A stretch of DNA of 64,000 nt from Lactobacillaceae bacterium. GTDB taxonomy: Bacteria > Bacillota > Bacilli > Lactobacillales > Lactobacillaceae. Below are positions 26,275-33,827 of the stretch, piece after piece (position 1 is the stretch's first letter; each line of letters opens with the position of its first letter). The translations under genes were made by a program, and so were the position numbers. The DNA lies in assembly GCA_902834055.1 (NCBI GenBank), contig CADFHB010000001.1, forward strand, positions 137,880 to 201,879, read 5' to 3'. The notes under the pieces are model-generated. The model worked only from the letters and a program-made list of their open reading frames with translations. It ran no database searches and was not told the DNA's origin.

Positions 26275-27033
26275 ATGAAATGGAAGAAGATCGGTAATTT
26301 TGTGGGCATGGTTCTGGGAACGGCCTATCTATTTGCTGTTCTTTGGCTAGAGGAGACAAAGAAATTGGATTGGAAATCGTTGGCTGGTCTGGTTATTCTT
26401 TTCCTAATCTGGGGACTTATGATTTTTGCTAATTTGGCTGCATTCTTCGATAATAAGGAAATAAGCTTTTTGGGGATAAAAATTGCTTCAAATAAGAAAG
26501 CAGAAACCGAAACACCTAGCATCGATCCAAATGATTTCGATAAATTACAAAAGAGAACTGAAAAGCTTGAGAAAGACGTACATGACCTGAAAGAAAAGTT
26601 GGACGCCTCTAACAAGGAGGATTTCCACAAGGAATTTGAGCAATTCAGGCTATCTAAACCGGACTTAGACGTTATTATGGTGGAAGGGTACGAGTCGCCA
26701 AGCCGATTAACCGAGTTCACCAATCTAGTTAAGCGGGCCAAGACAAATGGCTACGACTTATCCAGTGACACTACATATCAAGGACTGACTAAAGGCTATC
26801 GTCAGCATATTACCGATCAGCTAAAAACTGTGTTAAAAACGCTTGATTATAGTAGTGAGTTTTCAGGACGAATGCAAAAACTCCTCGAAAATGCGATGGT
26901 ATCAGTTCCAACTAATCAAGAAGTCATCGCAAGTATTAAAAAAGAACTCATTAGTGCTAACGAGAACAACAAGCTGGAAATCAGTGATGTGTTTTTTAAG
27001 GCTACCAATGACTTAAAGAAGCTCAAACCATGA
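26275..27033 (+). CDS. Prophage right-end membrane-anchored coiled-coil protein (probable lysogenic cargo)
   Basis: 252 residues. Two membrane segments (about 8-25 and 37-57) are followed by a coiled coil (about 80-115) and a soluble helical domain of about 130 residues (VIMVEGYESPSRLTEFTNLV and onward). ATG 26275 has AGAGGTAAG upstream. The gene has its own promoter and leader and lies between late genes and the attachment site, the usual place for genes expressed in the lysogen, such as superinfection exclusion or abortive infection proteins. I do not recognise the family; function is unknown. Confidence 0.7.
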   Translation: MKWKKIGNFVGMVLGTAYLFAVLWLEETKKLDWKSLAGLVILFLIWGLMIFANLAAFFDNKEISFLGIKIASNKKAETETPSIDPNDFDKLQKRTEKLEKDVHDLKEKLDASNKEDFHKEFEQFRLSKPDLDVIMVEGYESPSRLTEFTNLVKRAKTNGYDLSSDTTYQGLTKGYRQHITDQLKTVLKTLDYSSEFSGRMQKLLENAMVSVPTNQEVIASIKKELISANENNKLEISDVFFKATNDLKKLKP

Positions 27034-27099
27034 CATGTCAGAAGAAGCATTAACAGCTCCGTGCTAAGTGGTGGCCTAACTATCAGAATAAATAAAAAA

Positions 27100-27123
27100 C
27101 GGCGGCTCAATTAAGGGCCGTCG
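27100..27123. terminator. Hairpin after the last prophage gene
   Basis: CGGCGGCTC (27100-27108) pairs with GGGCCGTCG (27115-27123) with two G-T pairs. An A run precedes it, so it may act on the reverse strand as well; the T run after it is short. Confidence 0.5.
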
Positions 27124-27204
27124 CTTTGCACATCATCAAATTTGCCGAAATAGCGATAGTAATCAATAACTTAATCTGGTAACATATATATAGATCCAAA
27201 TGCT

Positions 27205-27240
27205 GACCTGCCTTTTCCCAAGAGGCAGGTCTTTAATTTT
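27205..27240 (+). terminator. Strong terminator near the prophage end
   Basis: GACCTGCC (27205-27212) pairs perfectly with GGCAGGTC (27224-27231) and is followed by TTTAATTTT. It would insulate dprA and topA from prophage transcription. Confidence 0.85.
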
Positions 27241-27340
27241 AAAAGGGGTAAAAAAGGGGAATTTATTTTAACAAGGCATGAACAAGAGTGAATATAAACG
27301 AATGTTTAAAATGCTTTTCTTCCTATTATAGTAACAGAGT

Positions 27341-27400
27341 GAATGCTAGTGAAAACGGGCAAATACCTTGTGCACTTCCCGGAAAGGAACAGGGTAATTG
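27341..27400. other. Probable attR region (prophage/dprA junction)
   Basis: Phage-like A/T-rich sequence gives way to conserved dprA coding sequence near 27373. The crossover core must lie close to the codons for HFPERNR. The exact core cannot be set without the left junction. Confidence 0.55.
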
Positions 27401-27612
27401 CGGGCCTCTGCTCGACGGTCCTGGTGGTGGAGGCTAAGAAAAAGAGTGGGAGCCTGATCACGGCAAACATTGCTCTAGAGGAAAATCGGACGGTCTGCGC
27501 GGTCCCTGGACGAATTGATACTTACCGTTCATTAGGCTGTAATGAATTAATTGCCGCGGGTGCGAAACCAATCCTTCGGGCACAGGACATTCTCGAAGAG
27601 TACATGCTATGA
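27343..27612 (+). pseudogene. dprA: DprA C-terminal fragment, interrupted by the prophage
   Basis: The 89-residue frame carries a clear DprA/Smf C-terminal part: HFPERNRVIAGL, LVVEAKKKSGSLITA, CAVPGRIDTYRSLGCNELIA and AGAKPILRAQDILEEYML. DprA loads RecA on incoming DNA during transformation and is normally about 280-300 residues, so most of the Rossmann fold is missing here. Host-like sequence begins near codon HFPERN (27373); the preceding residues do not match DprA. No ribosome site precedes ATG 27343. topA follows, the usual neighbour in Firmicutes. Confidence 0.88.
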
Positions 27613-27662
27613 GTAAAGATCCTTGCATTTTATAATAATTTCTTCTAAAATACGATTTCCAT

Positions 27663-27692
27663 TTGACAGACCATGGTGAAATGGAATAATAA
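27663..27692 (+). promoter_or_regulatory. Promoter of topA
   Basis: TTGACA at 27663-27668 followed after 17-18 bases by ATAATAA. It lies about 50 bases before topA, so topA does not depend on the interrupted dprA for expression. Confidence 0.6.
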
Positions 27693-27740
27693 TGTTATAT
27701 ATGAAGAAATAAACAAATAAAAATGTGAGGAGCCTCTTTT

Positions 27741-29876
27741 ATGGCAACCAAAACAGCCAAGAAAAGTACTAAGACGACGGCAAAGCGGAAGACAACGCGG
27801 CGCCGTTCTAAGATTAAGAAAAATTTGGTGATTGTTGAGTCACCATCAAAAGCAAAGACGATTGGTCGTTTCCTGGGCCGCTCGTATAAAGTTGTTGCGA
27901 GTCTTGGCCATGTGCGCGACTTACCGAAGAGCCGGATGGGGGTTGATATTGAAAATAACTACCAACCGGACTATATTTCGATTCGCGGGAAGGGTGACGT
28001 TATCAAGGAACTTCGTAAGGATGCGAAGAATGCCAAGGCCGTTTACCTGGCATCAGACCCGGACCGTGAGGGGGAAGCCATCGCCTGGCATGTCTCCAAC
28101 ATTTTAAAGCTTGATGATAATGAGAAGAACCGGGTTACCTTTAACGAAATTACGAAGGACGCGGTTAAAAACGCCTTTAAGGAACCGCGGACGATTAATA
28201 TGGACCTGGTTGACGCCCAGCAGGCGCGGCGGGTCCTTGACCGGCTTGTCGGTTACTCAATTAGTCCCATCCTCTGGAAAAAGGTTAAGAAGGGACTGAG
28301 TGCCGGTCGTGTTCAGTCGGTGGCACTAAATCTGATCATCCAGCGGGAAAATGAGATCCGTAATTTCAAACCAGAAGAGTACTGGACGATTGATGCGGAC
28401 TTCAAACACGCCCGGGACAAATTTAAGGCTGTCTTTTACGGTGAGAACGGTAAGAAGACAAAGCTGGCCGACAATGCGGATGTTCAAAAGGTCCTTGGTA
28501 AGCTGGATAAAAAGCAGGACTTTGCCATTTCAAAGGTCACTAAAAAGGAACGGCGTCGGCAACCCCAGCCACCATATACCACTTCAACGATGCAGCAGGA
28601 TGCTAACCGGCGACTTAACTTCCGAACCCGGAAGACCATGATGGCCGCTCAAATGCTGTATGAAGGAATCGACATTAAGCAGGGGGCGCCGGTCGGCCTG
28701 ATCACCTACATGCGAACCGACTCCACGCGGATTGCATCGATTGCTAAGCACGAGGCCTCTAAGTTTATCCATGAGGAGTATGGGGGCGAGTATGCGGCCA
28801 TCAAACCGGTAAAGGGTAAGTTGCCGGAGGGGGCTCAGGATGCCCACGAAGCCATTCGGCCAACTTCTGTCTACCGAACACCGGCCAAGATGAAGCCCTA
28901 CCTGAACAATGACCAATATAAGTTGTACAGCCTTATCTGGTCCCGCTTCGTGGCCAGTCAGATGACGCCGGAAGTAATTGATACAATGACGGTCGACCTC
29001 CAGCAAAACGGGGTAACCTTCCGGGCAAACGGGTCTAAAGTTAAGTTTGCCGGTTTCTCCAAGGTTTATAAGCGGGGAGAAGAAAAGGACAACCTCTTAC
29101 CAGACCTTAGTGAAGGTGACCATGCGCGGATGGTCAATGACAACCCCGCCCAGCACTTTACCCAGCCGCCGGCCCGATACACTGAAGCGGCATTAATCAA
29201 GACGCTGGAAAGCAACGGGGTCGGTCGGCCATCAACTTATGCGCCAACCTTGGATACAATTCAGCGGCGTTACTATGTCCGCCTCGTTTCTCGTCACTTT
29301 GAACCGACGGAATTAGGGGAAATTGTTAATAAGATTATTGCTAAGCAGTTCCCCGACATCGTCAATGCCAAGTTCACGGCAGATGTTGAAGGTGAACTTG
29401 ACCAGGTTGAAGCAGGGAAACAGAACTGGATTAAGGTTGTCGACAGTTTCTATAAGCCGTTTTCTAAGGAAGTTCAGGATGCAGAGGACAAGGTTGCCAA
29501 GATTCAGATGAAGGATGAACTTGCCGGGAGTGATTGTGAAATCTGCGGTGCACCGATGGTAATCAAGATGGGTCGCTATGGTAAGTTCTACGCATGCTCG
29601 CGCTTTCCAAAGTGCCGTAATACCAAGGCCATCGTGAAGGAAATTGGTGTGACCTGCCCAGTATGCCATAAGGGGAACGTTGTTGAACGGAAGTCGAAAA
29701 AGAACCGCACCTTCTACGGGTGTTCACGGTACCCTGACTGCGATTTTGTCTCCTGGGATAAGCCAATTGGGCGTGATTGCCCTAAGGATGGCCACTTCCT
29801 CGTCGAAAAGAAGGTTAAGGGTGGCAAACAGGTTGTTTGTCCAAACGGTGATTATGAGGAAGCCGTCCAAAAGTAG
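27741..29876 (+). CDS. topA: DNA topoisomerase I (type IA)
   Basis: 711 residues, normal for the family. It relaxes negative supercoils through a 5'-phosphotyrosine intermediate. After a Lys/Thr/Arg-rich N-terminal extension (about 1-25) comes the Toprim start [19 protein letters not shown], the acidic [13 protein letters not shown] motif and the active-site tyrosine Tyr323 in [12 protein letters not shown]. The C-terminus has two complete four-cysteine zinc motifs (C-x2-C...C-x5-C) and a third degenerate one. TGAGGAG precedes ATG 27741. Confidence 0.97.
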   Translation: MATKTAKKSTKTTAKRKTTRRRSKIKKNLVIVESPSKAKTIGRFLGRSYKVVASLGHVRDLPKSRMGVDIENNYQPDYISIRGKGDVIKELRKDAKNAKAVYLASDPDREGEAIAWHVSNILKLDDNEKNRVTFNEITKDAVKNAFKEPRTINMDLVDAQQARRVLDRLVGYSISPILWKKVKKGLSAGRVQSVALNLIIQRENEIRNFKPEEYWTIDADFKHARDKFKAVFYGENGKKTKLADNADVQKVLGKLDKKQDFAISKVTKKERRRQPQPPYTTSTMQQDANRRLNFRTRKTMMAAQMLYEGIDIKQGAPVGLITYMRTDSTRIASIAKHEASKFIHEEYGGEYAAIKPVKGKLPEGAQDAHEAIRPTSVYRTPAKMKPYLNNDQYKLYSLIWSRFVASQMTPEVIDTMTVDLQQNGVTFRANGSKVKFAGFSKVYKRGEEKDNLLPDLSEGDHARMVNDNPAQHFTQPPARYTEAALIKTLESNGVGRPSTYAPTLDTIQRRYYVRLVSRHFEPTELGEIVNKIIAKQFPDIVNAKFTADVEGELDQVEAGKQNWIKVVDSFYKPFSKEVQDAEDKVAKIQMKDELAGSDCEICGAPMVIKMGRYGKFYACSRFPKCRNTKAIVKEIGVTCPVCHKGNVVERKSKKNRTFYGCSRYPDCDFVSWDKPIGRDCPKDGHFLVEKKVKGGKQVVCPNGDYEEAVQK

Positions 29877-29920
29877 GTAAAAGTCAGTAAAACTGTTTAT
29901 GTAGTTTTACTGACTTTTAC
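29877..29920. terminator. topA terminator with 18-bp perfect stem
   Basis: 29877-29894 is the exact complement of 29903-29920, with an 8-base loop. Its arms begin one base after the topA stop. The T run (TTTTAC) is part of the stem, so release may be helped by the long stem. Confidence 0.7.
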
Positions 29921-30020
29921 TTACTATGATGTTGAAAGCGCCGTCATTATTTGGTATTGTGCAAGTAAACATTGTTCTATATACTTGATGATAAACGTTT
30001 AGCAACAAAGGGGTAATAAA

Positions 30021-30896
30021 ATGATTAAAATTCAAAACAAAGAACTCGCCGTCGAAATCAATGAGCTAGGGGCCCAGCTACATAGCATCAAGCGGCAAGA
30101 TAACGGGATTGAATACCTCTGGCAGGGCTCGCCGGATAGCTGGGGACGGCAAGCACCAATTCTTTTTCCATTTGTTGGTCGTCTTAAGGATGATCAGTAC
30201 CAGTTTAACGGCCAAACTTTCCACCAAACTCAACACGGCTTTGCTCGTGACCGCCAATTCACGGTCACGGAACAACTGGATGATCGGGTAGTCCTCGAAC
30301 AACGTGCCGGTGATGATACCAAGAAGGTGTATCCGTTTGACTTTATCCTCAGGGTCACTTATGAACTGGTTGGTGACCGTTTAGCGGTATCCTATAAGGT
30401 AATTAATCCGGCCCGCCAGTCGTTAATTTACGAAATTGGTGCCCACCCTGGTTTCAACATGCCCCTTACTCCACAGGGCTCCTATGAAAATGTGGAATTT
30501 AGTGTTATCCCAGCGGAAAAATACTCCCGAATTATTTTGGATGGGCCCTACAATGATTCTGGTCATCCCCAGATGATTGATATGACCAAGCCATTCATGC
30601 TCAACCACGACCTCTTCAACCATGATGCAATCATCTTTAAGACTTGTGGGAGTGACTTTACCGCAACCCTTGCTGACAAGACTAGTGGTCACGGGGTTAG
30701 TGTCGCAACCACAGGAACCCAGTACGTGGGTCTGTGGTCGGCTTACCCAGCAACAGGGAACTTTGCCTGCATCGAACCATGGTGGGGGATTGCTGATAAT
30801 GTCAATGCCGATGGTCTGCTTTTGCACAAGCAGGGAATGTACCGCCTGGCTCCGGGACAGGAACGGGACTACCATTTCAGCATTCGGCCATTTTAG
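30021..30896 (+). CDS. Aldose 1-epimerase family protein (LacX/galactose mutarotase-like)
   Basis: 291 residues of the galactose mutarotase-like fold, which interconverts sugar anomers. Features are INELGAQLHSIK, the QAPILFPFVGRL segment, QTQHGFARDRQF with a conserved histidine, and EIGAHPGFNMPL. It is closer to the LacX/YphB-type branch than to GalM proper, so the substrate is uncertain. It stands alone between terminators; AAAGGGG precedes ATG 30021. Confidence 0.85.
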   Translation: MIKIQNKELAVEINELGAQLHSIKRQDNGIEYLWQGSPDSWGRQAPILFPFVGRLKDDQYQFNGQTFHQTQHGFARDRQFTVTEQLDDRVVLEQRAGDDTKKVYPFDFILRVTYELVGDRLAVSYKVINPARQSLIYEIGAHPGFNMPLTPQGSYENVEFSVIPAEKYSRIILDGPYNDSGHPQMIDMTKPFMLNHDLFNHDAIIFKTCGSDFTATLADKTSGHGVSVATTGTQYVGLWSAYPATGNFACIEPWWGIADNVNADGLLLHKQGMYRLAPGQERDYHFSIRPF

Positions 30897-30914
30897 CGTG
30901 ATATTATGATTAAC

Positions 30915-30956
30915 AAAAAACGGTCGCCGCATTTTTTGTGCGGTGACCGTTTTTTC
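30915..30956. terminator. Bidirectional terminator between epimerase gene and plsY
   Basis: A run of A, a 12-base stem (ACGGTCGCCGCA with TGCGGTGACCGT, one G-T pair), a T-rich loop and a T run. It is symmetric and serves both converging genes. Confidence 0.9.
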
Positions 30957-30964
30957 ACAGGTAT

Positions 30965-31591
30965 TTATTTTGACTGATGGTGCCGGCGGTAGTAGACCAG
31001 GCCAAAGGGAACGAGGGATTCCTTCCCGGTGCAGATTCTTTTGATATTGCTCTTGTGGCGGTAGAGAACCACTAGGGTCAAGAAACCAGCAACCAGGGAA
31101 AGAATAAGGTCGTGTTCAAACATGGCAATTATAAAGATGGCACTAATGCCGATGATACTGGCCGCACTGGCCATCGAGGTCAGAAGGAGTGTCCCGATGA
31201 AAATCAGGCAGGCAACCAGGAAGAGAAAGGGGTTATAGGCTAGTAAAATCCCCGCACTGGTTGCCACTGCCTTTCCGCCATGAAAGTGGTCAAAGATGGA
31301 AACCGTGTGGCCCAGTGATGCGAAGAGCCCAATCAGTAGGGGGTTAACGCTGTGCGAAATACCTAAAATGTAAGGTTGGCTGGCGGCTAACGTCCCCTTT
31401 AATACGTCCATAAAGAGGACCACCGTCCCGGCCTTGGGACCCAGTGTTCTGAAAGTGTTGGTTGTACCAATGTTTCCGCTGCCCAACTTGCGAATATCCT
31501 TATGGTAGAAAATTTGGCCGATCCATAGGCCAGAAGGGATGGAGCCTAAGAGGTAAGAAATGATCACCATTCCCAATATTTCAAATATCAT
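30965..31591 (-). CDS. plsY: Glycerol-3-phosphate acyltransferase PlsY
   Basis: 208 residues with five or so membrane helices. PlsY transfers acyl groups from acyl-phosphate to glycerol 3-phosphate, the first step of phospholipid synthesis. Motifs are LLGSIPSGLWIG, KLGSGNIGTTNTFR and HFHGGKAVATSAG, the three conserved PlsY loops. It is divergent from parE, the same neighbour arrangement seen in several lactobacilli and streptococci. Confidence 0.95.
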   Translation of the reverse strand: MIFEILGMVIISYLLGSIPSGLWIGQIFYHKDIRKLGSGNIGTTNTFRTLGPKAGTVVLFMDVLKGTLAASQPYILGISHSVNPLLIGLFASLGHTVSIFDHFHGGKAVATSAGILLAYNPFLFLVACLIFIGTLLLTSMASAASIIGISAIFIIAMFEHDLILSLVAGFLTLVVLYRHKSNIKRICTGKESLVPFGLVYYRRHHQSK

Positions 31592-31759
31592 AATTATTGC
31601 TCCTCATGAATTAAAGTATATCTCAAAGTTTAAGAATACCATGAATCGCTCGTTGGTGGTAGAGCGCAAAAAGCAAATTGCCGTTTGCCAAATGAAATGG
31701 ATTTGAGTATTATCAATACTGTAACTATTTACCAGGGCCGGGTCTCATCTATTTGCTAG

Positions 31760-31788
31760 TTGACCGCGTCCATGATAATATTAACTAT
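31760..31788 (+). promoter_or_regulatory. Promoter of parE-parC
   Basis: TTGACC (31760-31765), 17-base spacer and AACTAT (31783-31788). The LexA-type box begins three bases after the -10, so it covers the expected start point. Confidence 0.6.
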
Positions 31789-31790
31789 AT

Positions 31791-31804
31791 CGAACATATG
31801 TTTT
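31791..31804. promoter_or_regulatory. LexA (SOS) box upstream of parE
   Basis: CGAACATATGTTTT matches the B. subtilis-type LexA consensus CGAACRNRYGTTYC at every position but the last. It overlaps the transcription start predicted from the promoter and lies 30 bases before the GTG start of parE. parEC is SOS-controlled in B. subtilis. Confidence 0.7.
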
Positions 31805-31833
31805 AGAAATGAAATGATACGGGAGGTCATTTT

Positions 31834-33810
31834 GTGACCACGAAAAAGGTAAAATATGATGAATCGTCAATTCAGGTATTAAAGGGGCTTGAAGCTGTCC
31901 GTAAGCGTCCAGGGATGTATATCGGGTCCACAGACGCACGGGGGCTCCACCACCTGGTGTATGAAATCGTTGATAACGCCGTTGATGAAGCATTATCTGG
32001 CTACGGTGATGAAATTAACGTGACAATTGAGGCGGATAATTCAATTACTGTCCAGGACCATGGTCGGGGGATGCCCGTGGGGATGCACGCTTCAGGGAAG
32101 CCTACTCCGGAAGTTATTATGACGGTCCTCCATGCAGGGGGAAAGTTTGGCCAGGCGGATGGTTATAAGACCTCTGGTGGTCTCCACGGGGTTGGTGCGT
32201 CGGTCGTTAATGCTCTCTCCACAAATTTAAAGTTAACGATTGTTCGTGACCATGTTCGTTACCAAGAGAAGTTTAAAAACGGTGGCCAACCGGTTGGAAC
32301 GTTGAAGAAACTTGGTAAAACCCGGGAGCAAAGTGGGACAACTGTCTCGTTTAAACCGGACCCGGCAATCTTCACCACGACGGTTTACGACTACAACACC
32401 CTCGCTAATCGTTTGCGGGAATCGGCCTTCCTTTTGAAGGGAATCAAAATTGTGCTGACCGATAAGCGGGCAGGACAGGAAAAGCAGGATGTCTTCCAGT
32501 ACAAGGATGGCATTCAGGAGTTTGTTTCCTACCTTAATGAGGGAAAGGATACCCTGGGAAAGATCATGTACTTTGACGGTAAGGACCAGGGGGTTGAAGT
32601 AGAAGTGGCCGCTCAGTATAACGATGGTTACTCTGAGACCCTCCTATCCTTTGTTAATAACGTTCGGACACCGGATGGGGGTACCCATGAGGCGGGATTC
32701 AGAAGCGCCTGGACCAAGACCTTCAACGAGTATGCTAAGCGGGTCGGCCTGTTAAAGAACAACGATAAAAACCTGGAGGGGAGCGACGTCAGAGAAGGGC
32801 TCACGGCCGTTATCTCCGTGCGGATTCCAGAACGACTGTTGCAATTTGAAGGACAGACCAAGGATAAGCTTGGTACGCCAGAAGCCCGCAAGATTGTTGA
32901 TACGATTGTCAGTGAGCAATTGAACTATGCCCTAATGGAAAATGGTGACTTCACTCAGATGTTAATCCGCAAGTCCCTGAAGGCCCGCGAAGCTCGTGAG
33001 GCTGCCCGGAAAGCCCGTAACCAGGCCCGGGGTGGCAAACGGAAGAGCCGCAAGGAACGTAACCTTTCCGGTAAGCTAACGCCGGCCCAGTCAAAGAATG
33101 CCCAGAAAAATGAGCTTTTCTTAGTCGAAGGGGATTCAGCCGGTGGTTCCGCAAAGCAGGGTCGGGACCGCAAGTTCCAGGCGATCTTGCCATTACGGGG
33201 TAAGGTTCTGAATACGGAAAGGGCAAAGCTAGATGACGTCTTGAAAAACGAGGAGCTAAACACCATTATCTACACGGTTGGTGCTGGCGCTGGCTCGGAG
33301 TTTGACGTTAAAGACGCCAACTACGATAAGATCATCATCATGACCGATGCCGATGACGACGGGGCCCACATCCAGATTCTTCTTCTTACCTTCTTTTATA
33401 AGTACATGCGGCCAATGATTGAAGCCGGCAAGATTTATATCGCGTTACCACCCCTTTACCGTCTTCAGCAGGGGCGGGGAGCAAAGACGAAGATTACCTA
33501 TGCCTGGACAAACGAAGAGCTTACTAAGCTGACCAAGAGAATGGGTAAGACTGCCCAATTGCAACGTTTCAAGGGGCTCGGTGAAATGAATGCGGACCAA
33601 CTTTGGGAAACTACCATGAACCCAGCCACCCGGACCTTGATCAGGGTCCGAATTGAGGATGCTGAACTAGCCGAACGGCGGGTCACAACCCTGATGGGGA
33701 ACAAGGTTGAGCCCCGGCGGGAGTGGATTGAAAACAACGTTCAATTTACCCTTAGTGATGACCAAGAATCCGATAAACTGGTTGCCAGCAAGAAGCATTT
33801 GAATAAGTAA
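31834..33810 (+). CDS. parE: DNA topoisomerase IV subunit B
   Basis: 658 residues. ATPase subunit of topoisomerase IV, which unlinks daughter chromosomes. GHKL motifs EIVDNAVDEAL, DHGRGMPVGMH and GGLHGVGASVVNALS are present, then the transducer domain, the Toprim EGDSAGGSAKQGRDR and the IIIMTDADDDGAHIQ acidic motif. Start is GTG 31834 with GGGAGGT at 31821-31827. It is ParE rather than GyrB by its pairing with the downstream ParC. First gene of the parEC operon with a LexA-type box. Confidence 0.96.
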   Translation: MTTKKVKYDESSIQVLKGLEAVRKRPGMYIGSTDARGLHHLVYEIVDNAVDEALSGYGDEINVTIEADNSITVQDHGRGMPVGMHASGKPTPEVIMTVLHAGGKFGQADGYKTSGGLHGVGASVVNALSTNLKLTIVRDHVRYQEKFKNGGQPVGTLKKLGKTREQSGTTVSFKPDPAIFTTTVYDYNTLANRLRESAFLLKGIKIVLTDKRAGQEKQDVFQYKDGIQEFVSYLNEGKDTLGKIMYFDGKDQGVEVEVAAQYNDGYSETLLSFVNNVRTPDGGTHEAGFRSAWTKTFNEYAKRVGLLKNNDKNLEGSDVREGLTAVISVRIPERLLQFEGQTKDKLGTPEARKIVDTIVSEQLNYALMENGDFTQMLIRKSLKAREAREAARKARNQARGGKRKSRKERNLSGKLTPAQSKNAQKNELFLVEGDSAGGSAKQGRDRKFQAILPLRGKVLNTERAKLDDVLKNEELNTIIYTVGAGAGSEFDVKDANYDKIIIMTDADDDGAHIQILLLTFFYKYMRPMIEAGKIYIALPPLYRLQQGRGAKTKITYAWTNEELTKLTKRMGKTAQLQRFKGLGEMNADQLWETTMNPATRTLIRVRIEDAELAERRVTTLMGNKVEPRREWIENNVQFTLSDDQESDKLVASKKHLNK

Positions 33811-33827
33811 AGAAAGGGATCATTTTA

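Larger units (their letters stand above)
27034..27342. other. Intergenic stretch at the prophage right end
   Basis: About 309 bases with no gene. It holds two hairpins (27100-27123 and 27205-27240). The rest is A/T-rich, including a run around 27233-27270, and presumably contains phage right-end sequence up to the attachment site. No direct repeat can be tested because the left end is outside the window. Confidence 0.6.

Noticed and set aside
1..27300. Search for the prophage integrase, repressor and left attachment site
   Set aside because: None is present in the window; the prophage begins before position 1, so attL and the core sequence cannot be defined.
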